In this document: piece by piece, positions 54,584 through 62,736 of the stretch
Numbering within the stretch: the stretch's first letter is position 1
Layout: the number at the start of each line of letters is the position of its first letter
Origin: Lachnospiraceae bacterium
GTDB lineage: Bacteria > Bacillota > Clostridia > Lachnospirales > Lachnospiraceae
DNA length: 64,000 nt
NCBI GenBank assembly: GCA_017936785.1
Contig: JAGBEV010000015.1
Coordinates: forward strand, 62,001-126,000
Direction of reading: 5' to 3'
Position numbers and translations under genes: made by a program
The notes under the pieces: generated by a model
What the model saw: only the letters and a program-made list of their open reading frames with translations
Told to the model about the DNA's origin: nothing
Databases searched by the model: none

Positions 54584-55854
54584 TACACATCATCCCCCTT
54601 TCCGACCCAGTTCAGGGTTACCTTCCAGAGTCCGCCCACGAAAATGAGCACCTCAAAAAAACGGAGCATGGCGAAAATGGTATCATACTCCGTCAGGTCG
54701 ATGACAAAAACATAATCTTCCTCAAGCCCCAGGGCACTGAAATCGAAGCTGAACGTAAACACAGGCTCCAGGGGTTCGGCATCGAACATTCCAACCACCC
54801 GGATGATATCCCAGAAGATGCAGAGCGGAAACACTTCCGACAGCAATCCGACAGCTGCCGAAGCTATGTTCGCCACGCCGTCAACCACATCTTCCCCGAA
54901 CGCATCGAAGGCATCGATGATGGTATCGGCTACAGATATCCATTTGATCATCTTGATCTGGTCCAGGATGTCTCCCAGCCGCTCGTAAATACGCTGCAGC
55001 CATCCCTTCTCCGTCGTCGGATTCCCATCCTCGTCAAAATCTTCCCCCGGCTCTGTGCCGGGATCAGGAACCTGGTCCTTCGGGATCGTCAGCGTGCCCC
55101 CGGTATACGTCGGCGTGATGAGCTCGTATGGGCTGCCGTCCTCAATGTAACGCTGGAGGCTTGACAGGTTGGGAAAGACCATGAGCTGCGGTCCGACATA
55201 GGAAGCAGCATCAAAGTTTGAAAAAGTACCGTTTGATACCCATGTGCCTGATCCTCCCTGGTACAGATATGAGTAACGGTATCCCTCAAACGACACTATG
55301 GAGCCGGATGAATCATAGAAAAACACGTTGTCATTCAAAGCCTCGTGGACGTAATACACCCCCTTCACATTTCCGTTGATGGTATAATACGGATAATTGT
55401 CCCATACGCATCCGCCCCCTGTGCAGGGGGATGGCGTAAAGTTCGGAAAGCCGTTTTCCTCATTTTTTCCCTTTGACAGAAGCCATGCATTGACCGAATC
55501 ATAAGCAGGCTTTTCCTCGGGCCACAAAAAAGCTCCATACAGGTCATCTCCGTCTGCGCCCTGGGTAGCTTCCTTCACGGCTTCCTTCAGTTCATTCATT
55601 TGCGCTTCGGACAGTATCACGTTTCCGTTTTCGTCCACCTGAATATCGGTAGATTTCCAACCGAGACTTTCAAGAATGGGATCTATAACTAAATTATCCA
55701 CAGCTGCATAACCTAAAGCATACAACGCATACTTAACAGCTTCCGTAACAACAAAAGCCGCAGCTTCAACCGGCAAAGGTCGATAAACAATTGAACAAAA
55801 AAAGACAGACACCGCAATCAATGCAGCCTCTGCCCTAAATAGAATTTTTTTCAT
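54583..55854 (-). CDS. Phage 2 adsorption/minor coat protein (pIII-like)
   Basis: 423 residues. Signal peptide (1-31, ending VEAAA), exported domain (about 35-250) rich in Tyr/Gly/Ser with a CTGGGC pair, acidic Pro/Gly linker (about 258-280, PDPGTEPGEDFDEDG), then hydrophobic C-terminal segments and an anchor (about 395-415). Same layout as phage 1's adsorption protein but no obvious sequence similarity in the head domain, so the receptor is probably different. Confidence 0.78.
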   Translation of the reverse strand: MKKILFRAEAALIAVSVFFCSIVYRPLPVEAAAFVVTEAVKYALYALGYAAVDNLVIDPILESLGWKSTDIQVDENGNVILSEAQMNELKEAVKEATQGADGDDLYGAFLWPEEKPAYDSVNAWLLSKGKNEENGFPNFTPSPCTGGGCVWDNYPYYTINGNVKGVYYVHEALNDNVFFYDSSGSIVSFEGYRYSYLYQGGSGTWVSNGTFSNFDAASYVGPQLMVFPNLSSLQRYIEDGSPYELITPTYTGGTLTIPKDQVPDPGTEPGEDFDEDGNPTTEKGWLQRIYERLGDILDQIKMIKWISVADTIIDAFDAFGEDVVDGVANIASAAVGLLSEVFPLCIFWDIIRVVGMFDAEPLEPVFTFSFDFSALGLEEDYVFVIDLTEYDTIFAMLRFFEVLIFVGGLWKVTLNWVGKGDDV

Positions 55855-55857
55855 ATA

Positions 55858-55992
55858 TCATTCTCCATCTTTTAAACGTTTCACAACCTCATCAGCAATA
55901 CGATCTTCAGCTTCCTTCCGTCGTTTAGCTTCAATCTGCGCAGCCGAATAGAAACATATAAAAGCGATTATTAAACCCAAAAGTATTTTCAT
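55858..55992 (-). CDS. Phage 2 small membrane protein
   Basis: 44 residues: N-terminal hydrophobic helix (KILLGLIIAFICFYSA) then a charged helix (KRRKEAEDRIADEVVKRLKDGE). Ribosome site AAGGGGCGGG. Ends 3 bases before the adsorption gene start. Likely a small assembly or tip protein. Confidence 0.65.
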   Translation of the reverse strand: MKILLGLIIAFICFYSAAQIEAKRRKEAEDRIADEVVKRLKDGE

Positions 55993-56282
55993 AAAACCCG
56001 CCCCTTTCTTTTCTCAATTATAGCCCAGGGGCAGAGCAAAGGCAATATTTAATTTTCAGAGTGCGCCCCCAAGCCCCCTCGCACCAAGATCTTCTCCTGA
56101 TCTAATTCCAGAAGGGGGATGTGCCTGCGGCGCAGTCGGGTACTTTGGGCGTGCGTCCTGAATACGATCCCATCGAAGGGATTGGACGCACACCTCAAGC
56201 AAAAGCACCCGAAAGAGATGGACCGGGTCTTTGGCAAAATCATTTTTACCAAAAAGGAGCGGATTTTTCCGCCCCTTCCAGA
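55993..56282 (-). other. Non-coding gap in phage 2 with strong hairpins
   Basis: No supported gene. Holds the coat terminator (56251-56275) and a large hairpin GTGCGTCC 56151 / GGACGCAC 56184 with an inner ATCCC / GGGAT stem. GC-rich. May contain the packaging signal or an origin. Confidence 0.6.
56251..56275 (-). terminator. Terminator after the phage 2 coat gene
   Basis: On the - strand: stem GGGGCGGA / TCCGCTCC (one G-T), AAAA loop, then TTTTT. Eight bases after the coat stop codon. Confidence 0.88.
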
Positions 56283-56534
56283 CTACTGGTGCATCATCTT
56301 ACGAATCCACTGCAGTGCGATCGGCAGACCGTACTTGACTGCAAGGAATCCAACCATGGCTGCCAGTACCGTTCCCACAACAGCGATCAGTGCTGTTCCC
56401 ATGTCATTTGCCATGGGTTTGATATACTGGTCTAAAAAGCTGTTTAAAGAACTGCTCGCACCGCCAGCAGCCTCCCCGCCGGAAGCTAAAAGCATTCCGG
56501 ACGCAATTCTTGCTGCATTCATTAACTTAGGCAT
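56283..56534 (-). CDS. Phage 2 major coat protein (pVIII-like)
   Basis: 83 residues from ATG 56534, three bases after AAAGGGGGTGAG; the longer frame upstream covers the ribosome site. Ala/Gly/Ser-rich N-terminus (possible signal to about residue 25), amphipathic part (SLNSFLDQYIKPMANDMG), membrane helix (TALIAVVGTVLAAMVGFLAV) and basic end (QWIRKMMHQ). Followed by a strong terminator. Confidence 0.8.
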   Translation of the reverse strand: MPKLMNAARIASGMLLASGGEAAGGASSSLNSFLDQYIKPMANDMGTALIAVVGTVLAAMVGFLAVKYGLPIALQWIRKMMHQ

Positions 56535-56548
56535 TTTCTCACCCCCTT

Positions 56549-56719
56549 TCAAGATCTTATGATCTTCCTGATCATCCCCAAAGCTTCATTAACCCCTTTG
56601 ATCACCAGGGAAACCATGATTCCAACTGTAATACCGGCAAAACACACGATTGCTATATATGTGATATACTCCCCCGGCGTTGCCTGCATCAACATCTGTG
56701 TTACATCACTAAATTCCAT
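56549..56719 (-). CDS. Phage 2 small membrane protein (tip-like)
   Basis: 56 residues from ATG 56719 (TAGGAG upstream). One membrane helix (YITYIAIVCFAGITVGIMVSLVI) and a basic helical end (GMIRKIIRS). Lies just before the coat gene, as pVII/pIX do. Confidence 0.68.
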   Translation of the reverse strand: MEFSDVTQMLMQATPGEYITYIAIVCFAGITVGIMVSLVIKGVNEALGMIRKIIRS

Positions 56720-56728
56720 TTCAAACTC

Positions 56729-57004
56729 CTATGCCTTTAAAAACACCACAATCAACAAACCTATCAAGATGCCGCTGCAAAAGAGAAATGACGTACCAAT
56801 ATAAAAATCCTGTTTTGTCTGAATATCCAATACCTTCAAAACATAATCCAACGAATTTTCTGATACAGTTTCCGCCGGATCTTCCTGCTGCTCCTCTTCC
56901 GGTTCTGCCAGGATCCCCAGCTTTTCATCTATCTGCCGGAGAAGCTGCAGCATCTCTTCCTGATCCGCCGGATCATATATGATCTCATTCCCTGATACGC
57001 TCAT
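56729..57004 (-). CDS. Phage 2 tail-anchored protein with TVSEN motif
   Basis: 91 residues: soluble N-terminus, short coil (EEMLQLLRQIDEKLGIL), acidic stretch (EPEEEQQEDPAE), TVSEN, and a C-terminal membrane helix ending in a Lys. Same plan as the phage 1 protein at 47947-48372. TAATG overlap with the ssDNA-binding gene. Confidence 0.65.
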   Translation of the reverse strand: MSVSGNEIIYDPADQEEMLQLLRQIDEKLGILAEPEEEQQEDPAETVSENSLDYVLKVLDIQTKQDFYIGTSFLFCSGILIGLLIVVFLKA

Positions 57005-57351
57005 TATTTACCAGCCTTTTCCGCCTTTGCTGCTTTCTCTTCTGCAGGTTTCTCCGCTGCCGTTTCTGCAGGTGCTGCTTCAGGAGCTGCAGCCTGGGGA
57101 ACATTTGCTATGCCAACACGCTGGCAAGCCTCCAGCTGGAACATTTCAAAATTTGTGTTGTAGCAAAAACCAAAATCGTAAACATTCCAGATCTCAACTG
57201 CTGCATAGACATCTTCCGTGCAGGATACCTCTCCAAGTTCATTGTCCATGACAATACCCAGGTAACAGTACTTCTTTGTAGGGTCCTTCTTCCCCGGCTG
57301 CTCCTTCTTCGTCATCACAAGACAATCTTTCAGATTTCCATAAATTCTCAT
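57004..57351 (-). CDS. Phage 2 ssDNA-binding protein (gene V-like)
   Basis: 115 residues: beta-rich N-terminal 80 residues (KKYCYLGIVMDNELGEVSCTEDVYAAVEIWNV) and an Ala/Glu/Lys/Pro-rich low-complexity tail. Position before the coat genes and the flexible tail suit a single-strand binding protein. Not proven by a diagnostic motif. Confidence 0.6.
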   Translation of the reverse strand: MRIYGNLKDCLVMTKKEQPGKKDPTKKYCYLGIVMDNELGEVSCTEDVYAAVEIWNVYDFGFCYNTNFEMFQLEACQRVGIANVPQAAAPEAAPAETAAEKPAEEKAAKAEKAGK

Positions 57352-57363
57352 TTTCTTATCCTC

Positions 57364-57582
57364 CTATTCTTCTTCTAAACATTCAATCACTTCTCCCCAT
57401 GTGGCATTATCCAGTATTACATCATCCACGTTATTGGAGATCGTAACCCGGTAACAGTTTTCTCTGACCTTGTGTTTCCAGACTTCAACACTGCTGTCAC
57501 AGTACCGCCTGAATGCCCCATTGCTCAATGCTGTCACAAAGGAATTCAATCCCAGGCGTTTCCACTTGCTGTATATGTTCAA
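57364..57582 (-). CDS. Phage 2 small early protein
   Basis: 72 residues, mixed charge, no membrane segment, no known motif. ATG overlaps the previous gene's stop (4 bases). AGGAGGTGTTGAA ribosome site. Early-operon position suggests replication or control. Confidence 0.65.
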   Translation of the reverse strand: MNIYSKWKRLGLNSFVTALSNGAFRRYCDSSVEVWKHKVRENCYRVTISNNVDDVILDNATWGEVIECLEEE

Positions 57583-57818
57583 ACTTCAACACCTCCTTCC
57601 CAGAACGAACACAGCCCACACAGGTAATCATCAAGCTGCTGCGCTGTTACATCAGTCAGCACCCATTCCCTCTCATCATATCCGGCTGATAAACTGTAAA
57701 GCCCTGTTTCCCGGTCCAGCCATGCCCAGAGATCATGTTCCTGGTACATCGCCATGGCAAGATCAGAGAGTTTGGGGATCAACAACAGATAAGTGACGCC
57801 TGACAGGTTTTTACGCAA
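57579..57818 (-). CDS. Phage 2 first small protein (TTG start)
   Basis: 79 residues from TTG 57818, ten bases after a perfect AGGAGG; the longer frame from 57884 (GTG) has no ribosome site and its start region is taken up by a hairpin. Rich in Leu/Trp/Tyr (MYQEHDLWAWLDRETGLYSLSAGYDERE). No family recognised. Confidence 0.6.
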   Translation of the reverse strand: MRKNLSGVTYLLLIPKLSDLAMAMYQEHDLWAWLDRETGLYSLSAGYDEREWVLTDVTAQQLDDYLCGLCSFWEGGVEV

Positions 57819-57825
57819 TAAAAAA

Positions 57826-57861
57826 ACACCTCCTAACTCTTTTTTAAGAGTTAAAAGGTGT
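57826..57861 (-). promoter_or_regulatory. Hairpin covering the ribosome site of the first phage 2 gene
   Basis: On the - strand ACACCT pairs with AGGTGT and AACTCTT with AAGAGTT. The 3' arm contains part of the AGGAGG ribosome site used by TTG 57818, so translation could be blocked when the hairpin forms. Confidence 0.65.
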
Positions 57862-57949
57862 ACCCGTAACTGAACCAGATTCACGGCAACTAGTTCCCAA
57901 AAGAAGGATTTATCAACATCTTATACTGCAAAGAGGTCGATAAATACCA

Positions 57950-57967
57950 TCTTTTGCGAATAGTTGC
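57950..57967 (+). repeat. Right attachment site (attR) arm
   Basis: 18 bases TCTTTTGCGAATAGTTGC, identical to 52436-52453. To its left the sequence is phage-specific (TCGATAAATACCA), only loosely like the conserved left arm. Marks the right end of phage 2 and the return to host DNA. Confidence 0.88.
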
Positions 57968-58020
57968 ATCTCTAACCTATCATTAACAAAATCCGTAAAT
58001 AGATTAAACAATAAGATAAA

Positions 58021-58052
58021 AAGCAGCCTGTTTTACTATAAACAGACTGCTT
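58021..58052 (-). terminator. Terminator of the cytidylate kinase-like gene
   Basis: AAGCAG-CTGTTT / AAACAG-CTGCTT with one mismatch, then T5 on the - strand. Confidence 0.85.
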
Positions 58053-58079
58053 AATAAAAATTCTTTAATCTAAAATTTG

Positions 58080-58703
58080 TTATTTCATTTCCTCAAAATC
58101 CACAATAAACTGTTTGATCAATTTTACCGATCCTTCAATCCCCAATATGGAACTGTTAATAGACAGATCATAAGAATCGGAACGTCCCCACTTCTTAGAA
58201 GAATAATAATTGTAATAACTCTGGCGTTGTTTATCCTTCTTAACGATCATATCCTTTGCCTTTTGTTCGGACAGATCGTATTTACGCATAATACGTTCAA
58301 TTTTGCACTTTTCATTGCCGTGAATAAAAATGTTCAGACAGTTATCATATTCTGCCAGGGCATAATCTGCACACCTGCCAACGATCACACAGGGACCTTC
58401 ATCGGCAATTTTACGGATTGCATCAAACTGCGCCAGGAAAACCTTTTGGCTGATGGGCATATCCACCATTGCCGCTGAATTGTAACCAAAGGAATAAGTA
58501 TCCATTACCAGATTATATAAAAAACTGTTTGTAGGTCTTTCATCATGGCACTGTATCATTTCCTCACAGAAACCACTTTCCTTTGCTGCCCTTGTCAATA
58601 ATTCCCTGTCATAAAAAGGGATTCCCAGCTCTTCTGCCAGCTTTGCGCCGATTTCACGTCCGCCGGAACCAAATTGTCTGCCAATTGTGATTATTGTATT
58701 CAT
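58080..58703 (-). CDS. Cytidylate kinase-like family protein
   Basis: 207 residues. Start MNTIITIGRQFGSGGREIGAKLAEELGIPFYDRELL: P-loop-type GRQFGSGGR and following features of the AAA cytidylate kinase-like family (Cytidylate_kin_2), common in Clostridia. GRCADYAL and LDLSINSS-like ends also match. Probably a nucleotide kinase, substrate not proven. First host gene right of the phages and on the - strand. Confidence 0.88.
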   Translation of the reverse strand: MNTIITIGRQFGSGGREIGAKLAEELGIPFYDRELLTRAAKESGFCEEMIQCHDERPTNSFLYNLVMDTYSFGYNSAAMVDMPISQKVFLAQFDAIRKIADEGPCVIVGRCADYALAEYDNCLNIFIHGNEKCKIERIMRKYDLSEQKAKDMIVKKDKQRQSYYNYYSSKKWGRSDSYDLSINSSILGIEGSVKLIKQFIVDFEEMK

Positions 58704-58807
58704 ATGTCATACCTCATTTCTGTAGGAACCATTATTTATGTATAAATTATATTAAATATTCCTGTATTTTGCAATGAATTTATACAATTTTCACAATATC
58801 TTGAAAT

Positions 58808-58909
58808 TTATTTTTCCACATCTGTTCCATGGCTTTCGTACCACCGGCACCAGATTGCTGCACCTGTTGCAATAATCGTTAAAACTGCTACCATAATATT
58901 TTCTGCCAT
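58808..58909 (-). CDS. 33-residue membrane peptide next to cstA
   Basis: Small frame from ATG 58909 with AAGGAGAG upstream. Sequence type: short N-terminus, one hydrophobic helix (IMVAVLTIIATGAAIWCRW) and charged end. Such small accessory subunits accompany several transporters and symporters in Firmicutes. It is separated from cstA by that gene's terminator, so it would need its own start; no strong promoter was found. Confidence 0.5.
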   Translation of the reverse strand: MAENIMVAVLTIIATGAAIWCRWYESHGTDVEK

Positions 58910-59085
58910 TGCTCTTCTCTCCTTGCTGTTTTAAGCTCCCAAAGGTTTTTCTGATTCTGTTTTAATCTTACTGGTAACTAAAATATTCTCAAATTTATGG
59001 TAGCAAAACCGGTTATTTTAAACAACCAACTTAACGGCTTTTAAATGCACTCCTTAAAATCTTAACTAAATTTTAACGTAAAAAA

Positions 59086-59121
59086 GCACGCTGTCAGAAA
59101 GATACTTTCATAACAGCGTGC
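59086..59121 (-). terminator. Terminator of cstA
   Basis: Stem GCACGCTGT / ACAGCGTGC, 18-base loop, followed by T on the - strand. Confidence 0.88.
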
Positions 59122-59161
59122 TTATTATATTTCTTTTACATGATCATATGCGTATCAAAAA

Positions 59162-60871
59162 TTAAGCAGCTTCTTTTTTGCCAAATAAAACTTTTGCACC
59201 ATCAATGATCAGAATAACAGCTAAGATTACCAAAGGTACAATGATGATATCCTGAAGAACACAGGTAAACAATGCTGTACCTTCTGCTGTCTTATTGATA
59301 ATGTTCATTAAATTGCCTTTAAAGGTAAAGAACATGGATGTCAACGTTGCAACGGACATAAAGATGATCGGGAAGTATAACATTTTGTTGTTTTTGCCGA
59401 CTTTCTTTAAATATGCTGCAATTGCCAGGAATGCAGGTACTGCTACCAACTGGTTAGCTGCACCGAATAACGGCCATACTTTTTCGTATCCTGCAAGGCA
59501 GAGAACGAAACCACATGCTGCAGTGATAATTGTTGCTACATACATGTTGGAAAGAATGTTCTTCTCTCCTTTTTTGTTTGTTGCAAATAACTCCTGGAAA
59601 AGGAAACGTCCAAGACGTGTACCTGTATCCAAAGATGTTAAGCAGAAACAGGAAACAGCCAGCATGATAATGGTCTTTGTTGCATTTACTGCTGCTGTAG
59701 GAAGTCCGATAACTGCAAAGAAGTTAGCAATTGCTGTACCGAAGATAACAGTAGGAGAAATTGCTTCCAGACCTAAATCAGCCTGTACTGCAGCCATAGA
59801 ACCATCGATAGATAATGTACCTACTGCAATTAAGGAAATAACTGCAAGTATACATTCGATCAACATGGAACCATAACCAACGATCAAAGCATCTTTTTCA
59901 TTATCCAACTGTTTGGATGTTGTTCCGGATGCGATCAGAGAATGGAAACCGGAAATAGCACCGCAGGCAATTGTAATGAACAGTGTAGGGAACAGATAAG
60001 ATCCGTTTACTGCAAAACCATTAAATGCAGGTGTTACAAATGTTGTAGATGAAGGATCTACGATTGTAGCTCCAATAATACCGATAATTGCGGCAACCAT
60101 CATAAAGTAAAGCAGGAAAGAGCTTAAATAATCCCTGGGCTGTAAAAGAATCCATACAGGTGTAACGGATGCGATCATAATATATACAAATACAAATGCA
60201 ATCCATACGTTTCTGGATGCGTCCAGAGGAAATGCAAGACCTAATGCTACGCAACCTGCCAGTAAGATAACACCTAATACAGAAGAAACACCTAAAGGAG
60301 CGTTCTTTCTATATACAAGGAAACCAAATACGATTGCTAAAGGAATGAACAATAAGGATGCTGTTGCAACAGATCCGTTTGTTGCGCTTCCGCCGTAGCT
60401 TGCACCGATGAAGGATTTTGCTACGATATCTGCAAATGCTGCGATAACCAGCAGTAATACCAGCCATGCAAATACTGTAAACAGCACTCTTGCTTTGTGT
60501 CCGATATTATCTTCGATAACTTCACCGAGAGATTTACCTTCATGACGAATGGATACGAATAATGCACCAAAGTCCTGAACGGCACCAAAGAAGATACCAC
60601 CGATGATGATCCATAAGAAACATGGAACCCAGCCGAAGAATGCTGCCTGAATAGGACCATTGATCGGACCGGCACCGGCAATTGATGAAAAGTGATGTCC
60701 CATTAAGACAGGAGTCTTAGCAGGCATGTAATCAACACCATCTTCCATTGTATGTGCTGGTGTTGGTTTGGAAGGGTCGATTCCCCATGATTTTGCCAAA
60801 AATCTACCGTATGTAAGATATGCAACAACGAAGATTGCAATGGCAAGTAAAATTAATACAACTGCACTCAC
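59162..60871 (-). CDS. cstA: Carbon starvation protein CstA family transporter
   Basis: 569 residues with about fourteen or more membrane helices. CstA signatures: GIDPSKPTPAHTMEDGVDYMPAK, GHHFSSIAGAGPINGPIQAAFFGW, and FGAVQDFGALF. The family imports peptides or pyruvate when carbon is scarce. Starts at GTG 60871 after AGGAGGG. Isolated gene with its own terminator. Confidence 0.95.
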   Translation of the reverse strand: MSAVVLILLAIAIFVVAYLTYGRFLAKSWGIDPSKPTPAHTMEDGVDYMPAKTPVLMGHHFSSIAGAGPINGPIQAAFFGWVPCFLWIIIGGIFFGAVQDFGALFVSIRHEGKSLGEVIEDNIGHKARVLFTVFAWLVLLLVIAAFADIVAKSFIGASYGGSATNGSVATASLLFIPLAIVFGFLVYRKNAPLGVSSVLGVILLAGCVALGLAFPLDASRNVWIAFVFVYIMIASVTPVWILLQPRDYLSSFLLYFMMVAAIIGIIGATIVDPSSTTFVTPAFNGFAVNGSYLFPTLFITIACGAISGFHSLIASGTTSKQLDNEKDALIVGYGSMLIECILAVISLIAVGTLSIDGSMAAVQADLGLEAISPTVIFGTAIANFFAVIGLPTAAVNATKTIIMLAVSCFCLTSLDTGTRLGRFLFQELFATNKKGEKNILSNMYVATIITAACGFVLCLAGYEKVWPLFGAANQLVAVPAFLAIAAYLKKVGKNNKMLYFPIIFMSVATLTSMFFTFKGNLMNIINKTAEGTALFTCVLQDIIIVPLVILAVILIIDGAKVLFGKKEAA

Positions 60872-60952
60872 ACTTAATCCCTCCTATTTTGTTTTTTAAT
60901 TGTAAATATGTGAGATTTATATATAAAGCCGCCATCAAAGCTGCTCTATAAA

Positions 60953-61552
60953 CTATTTTATTTCCTGCCGGAAGGGTTTAATCCCTTCTTCTTCACATTC
61001 CCGGCTGAAAGTCTTTTTTCCTGCATGGACGTCAGAAAACACCTGCTTATACAGTTTTTTCATTTTCCGTGCCTGATAATTGGCAATTACTTTCTCGTCC
61101 TCCATGGATGCACAGATCACCCTGCCCTGGCTAAAACCACGGAAATTAAAAAGATATCCCTTTTCAAACTTAAACCGGCGGATTGCCCTGGCAATTTCCT
61201 TGGAAGGTGCCTTTTGTGATAAAACCGCTATGGTAAGATAGCTGTACATGTGATTTTTGTCCGGATATTGATTGCCGTTTCTCACAAGCTTTGGCTCAAA
61301 ATATTCTGACAGCAGGCTCCTTACTTCTTGCAGCGTATCTCCTGTTACCTCTTCTACTGTCATAAACAAAATGTGTTCATGGCTGTCAGAGGTCCACATG
61401 TTTGCTTCTCTTATTAAAACATACTTCTCAACAGACGAAAAAAAATATCCGTATGCCGGATATTCCTTCCCATGTATTTCATAAGGCATGTATATATTAA
61501 ATGTTCCAGCATATGGCAGAAGGAGTCTGTCCAGATAATCTGTATTTTTCAT
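60953..61552 (-). CDS. Conserved hypothetical protein
   Basis: 199 residues from ATG 61552, six to seven bases after AAGGGG; the TTG at 61567 overlaps that site. Mixed alpha/beta, basic C-terminal third (RRFKFEKGYL...ARKMKKLYKQVF). No signal or membrane segment, and no family recognised. Confidence 0.65.
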   Translation of the reverse strand: MKNTDYLDRLLLPYAGTFNIYMPYEIHGKEYPAYGYFFSSVEKYVLIREANMWTSDSHEHILFMTVEEVTGDTLQEVRSLLSEYFEPKLVRNGNQYPDKNHMYSYLTIAVLSQKAPSKEIARAIRRFKFEKGYLFNFRGFSQGRVICASMEDEKVIANYQARKMKKLYKQVFSDVHAGKKTFSRECEEEGIKPFRQEIK

Positions 61553-61778
61553 CAAATACCCCTTCAAATTTATTAAATATTTATGCTATTTCTTAAAAAT
61601 GAAGAAACTTTCACTCTCCAAAACTTTACTGATTATAGCATAGTATATTATGAAATTCAAGATAAATATTGATGATTTCTGACTTATATTTTCCTTATTC
61701 CGCATTATGCCTGTCATTTCGCCCGGTGATTCACCTTATATGTTTTTTTAACTCTTCTTTTTCTTTTTTTGCCGGGTT
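61553..61778. other. Gap between hypothetical gene and rluD-like gene
   Basis: About 225 bases, AT-rich. Upstream side belongs to the leader of the hypothetical gene; nothing else is recognised. Confidence 0.5.
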
Positions 61779-62735
61779 TTAAAGGATTTGGAGCAAATGA
61801 GTAAAATACTCCGGAAGGGGCGCTGTAAATTCCATATACTGTTTTTTTAGCGGATGGACAAAGCCGATGATCATGGCGTGGAGGCATTGACCCTGAAGTT
61901 TAAACTTACTCATCCTGTTCCCATACACCTCATCTCCGAGCAGAGGGTGTCCGATGCTTGTCATATGCACACGGATCTGATGGGTCCTTCCTGTTTCCAA
62001 CTGACATTCAATATAGGAATAACCTTTAAATTGCTCCAGTACGCGGTAATGAGTAACTGCACTTTTACCATTCTTTTCATTAACTGCCATCTTCTTCCTG
62101 TCATGGATATCCCTTCCAATAGGGGCATCGATCGTACCTTCCTCCTGTTCAAAATTTCCGTATACGATGGCTCTGTATTTTCTTGTAACAGAGTGTTCCT
62201 TTAACTGCTCTGCAATTGCCTTATGGGCAGATTCACTTTTACAGACGATCAAGGAGCCTGTAGTATCCTTATCTATTCTATGGACAATCCCCGGTCTGAA
62301 AACCCCGTTTATCCCCGACAGCTGTCCCTTACAATGAAACAAAAGTCCATTGACAAGGGTTCCCGAATAATGCCCCGCACTGGGATGCACGACCATACCC
62401 TTGGGCTTATTGACAACAAGAATGTCCTCATCCTCGTATAAAATATCCAGGGGCATATCCTCAGCCAGTATTTCAGGTTCCACACAGGCGGGAATGGTAC
62501 ACCGGATCACATCCCCTTCTTTTACCCTGTAATTGGCTTTTACGATCTTTTCATTGACAAAGACATTCCCGTCCTTGATCATTTTCTGAATGTAAGAACG
62601 GGATAAATCCTGAAACCAATTGGTCACCACTTTGTCAATGCGCTCATCATCATCTGTAATGGAAGCCTCAAAACATACTGTTTTATTTTCGGATGCCTTT
62701 TCTTCTATTATGTCTTTTTTTACCAAATCAGCCAT
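61779..62735 (-). CDS. RluD-type pseudouridine synthase
   Basis: 318 residues. S4 domain (about 25-85, ERIDKVVTNWFQDLSRSYIQKMIKDGNVFVN), catalytic HRIDKDTTGSLIVCKS and QLETGRTHQIRVHMTSIGHPLLGD. The lspA-rluD order is conserved in Firmicutes (lspA-ylyB). Modifies 23S rRNA or tRNA uridines. AAAGGATC ribosome site. Confidence 0.95.
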   Translation of the reverse strand: MADLVKKDIIEEKASENKTVCFEASITDDDERIDKVVTNWFQDLSRSYIQKMIKDGNVFVNEKIVKANYRVKEGDVIRCTIPACVEPEILAEDMPLDILYEDEDILVVNKPKGMVVHPSAGHYSGTLVNGLLFHCKGQLSGINGVFRPGIVHRIDKDTTGSLIVCKSESAHKAIAEQLKEHSVTRKYRAIVYGNFEQEEGTIDAPIGRDIHDRKKMAVNEKNGKSAVTHYRVLEQFKGYSYIECQLETGRTHQIRVHMTSIGHPLLGDEVYGNRMSKFKLQGQCLHAMIIGFVHPLKKQYMEFTAPLPEYFTHLLQIL

Positions 62736-62736
62736 C

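Larger units (their letters stand above)
52436..57949 (-). mobile_element. Inovirus prophage 2 (filamentous phage, about 5.5 kb)
   Basis: Bounded by an 18-base direct repeat (52436-52453 and 57950-57967). All genes are on the - strand in the order: two small proteins, ssDNA-binding protein, tail-anchored protein, small membrane protein, major coat, small membrane protein, adsorption protein, membrane protein, Zot, HUH Rep. GC-richer than phage 1. No recombinase gene. Its Rep and Zot are of different types from phage 1, so it is a separate lineage, not a duplicate. Confidence 0.92.

Noticed and set aside
53921..54715. 264-residue + strand frame, and others (52450-52920, 54532-55164, 56119-56562) opposite phage 2 genes
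   Set aside because: Antisense shadows in GC-richer DNA; the - strand frames have ribosome sites, overlaps and clear inovirus domains.
52436..57949. Phage 2 as a degraded inverted duplicate of phage 1
   Set aside because: Rep, Zot, adsorption and coat proteins differ in type and length, and its genes look intact.
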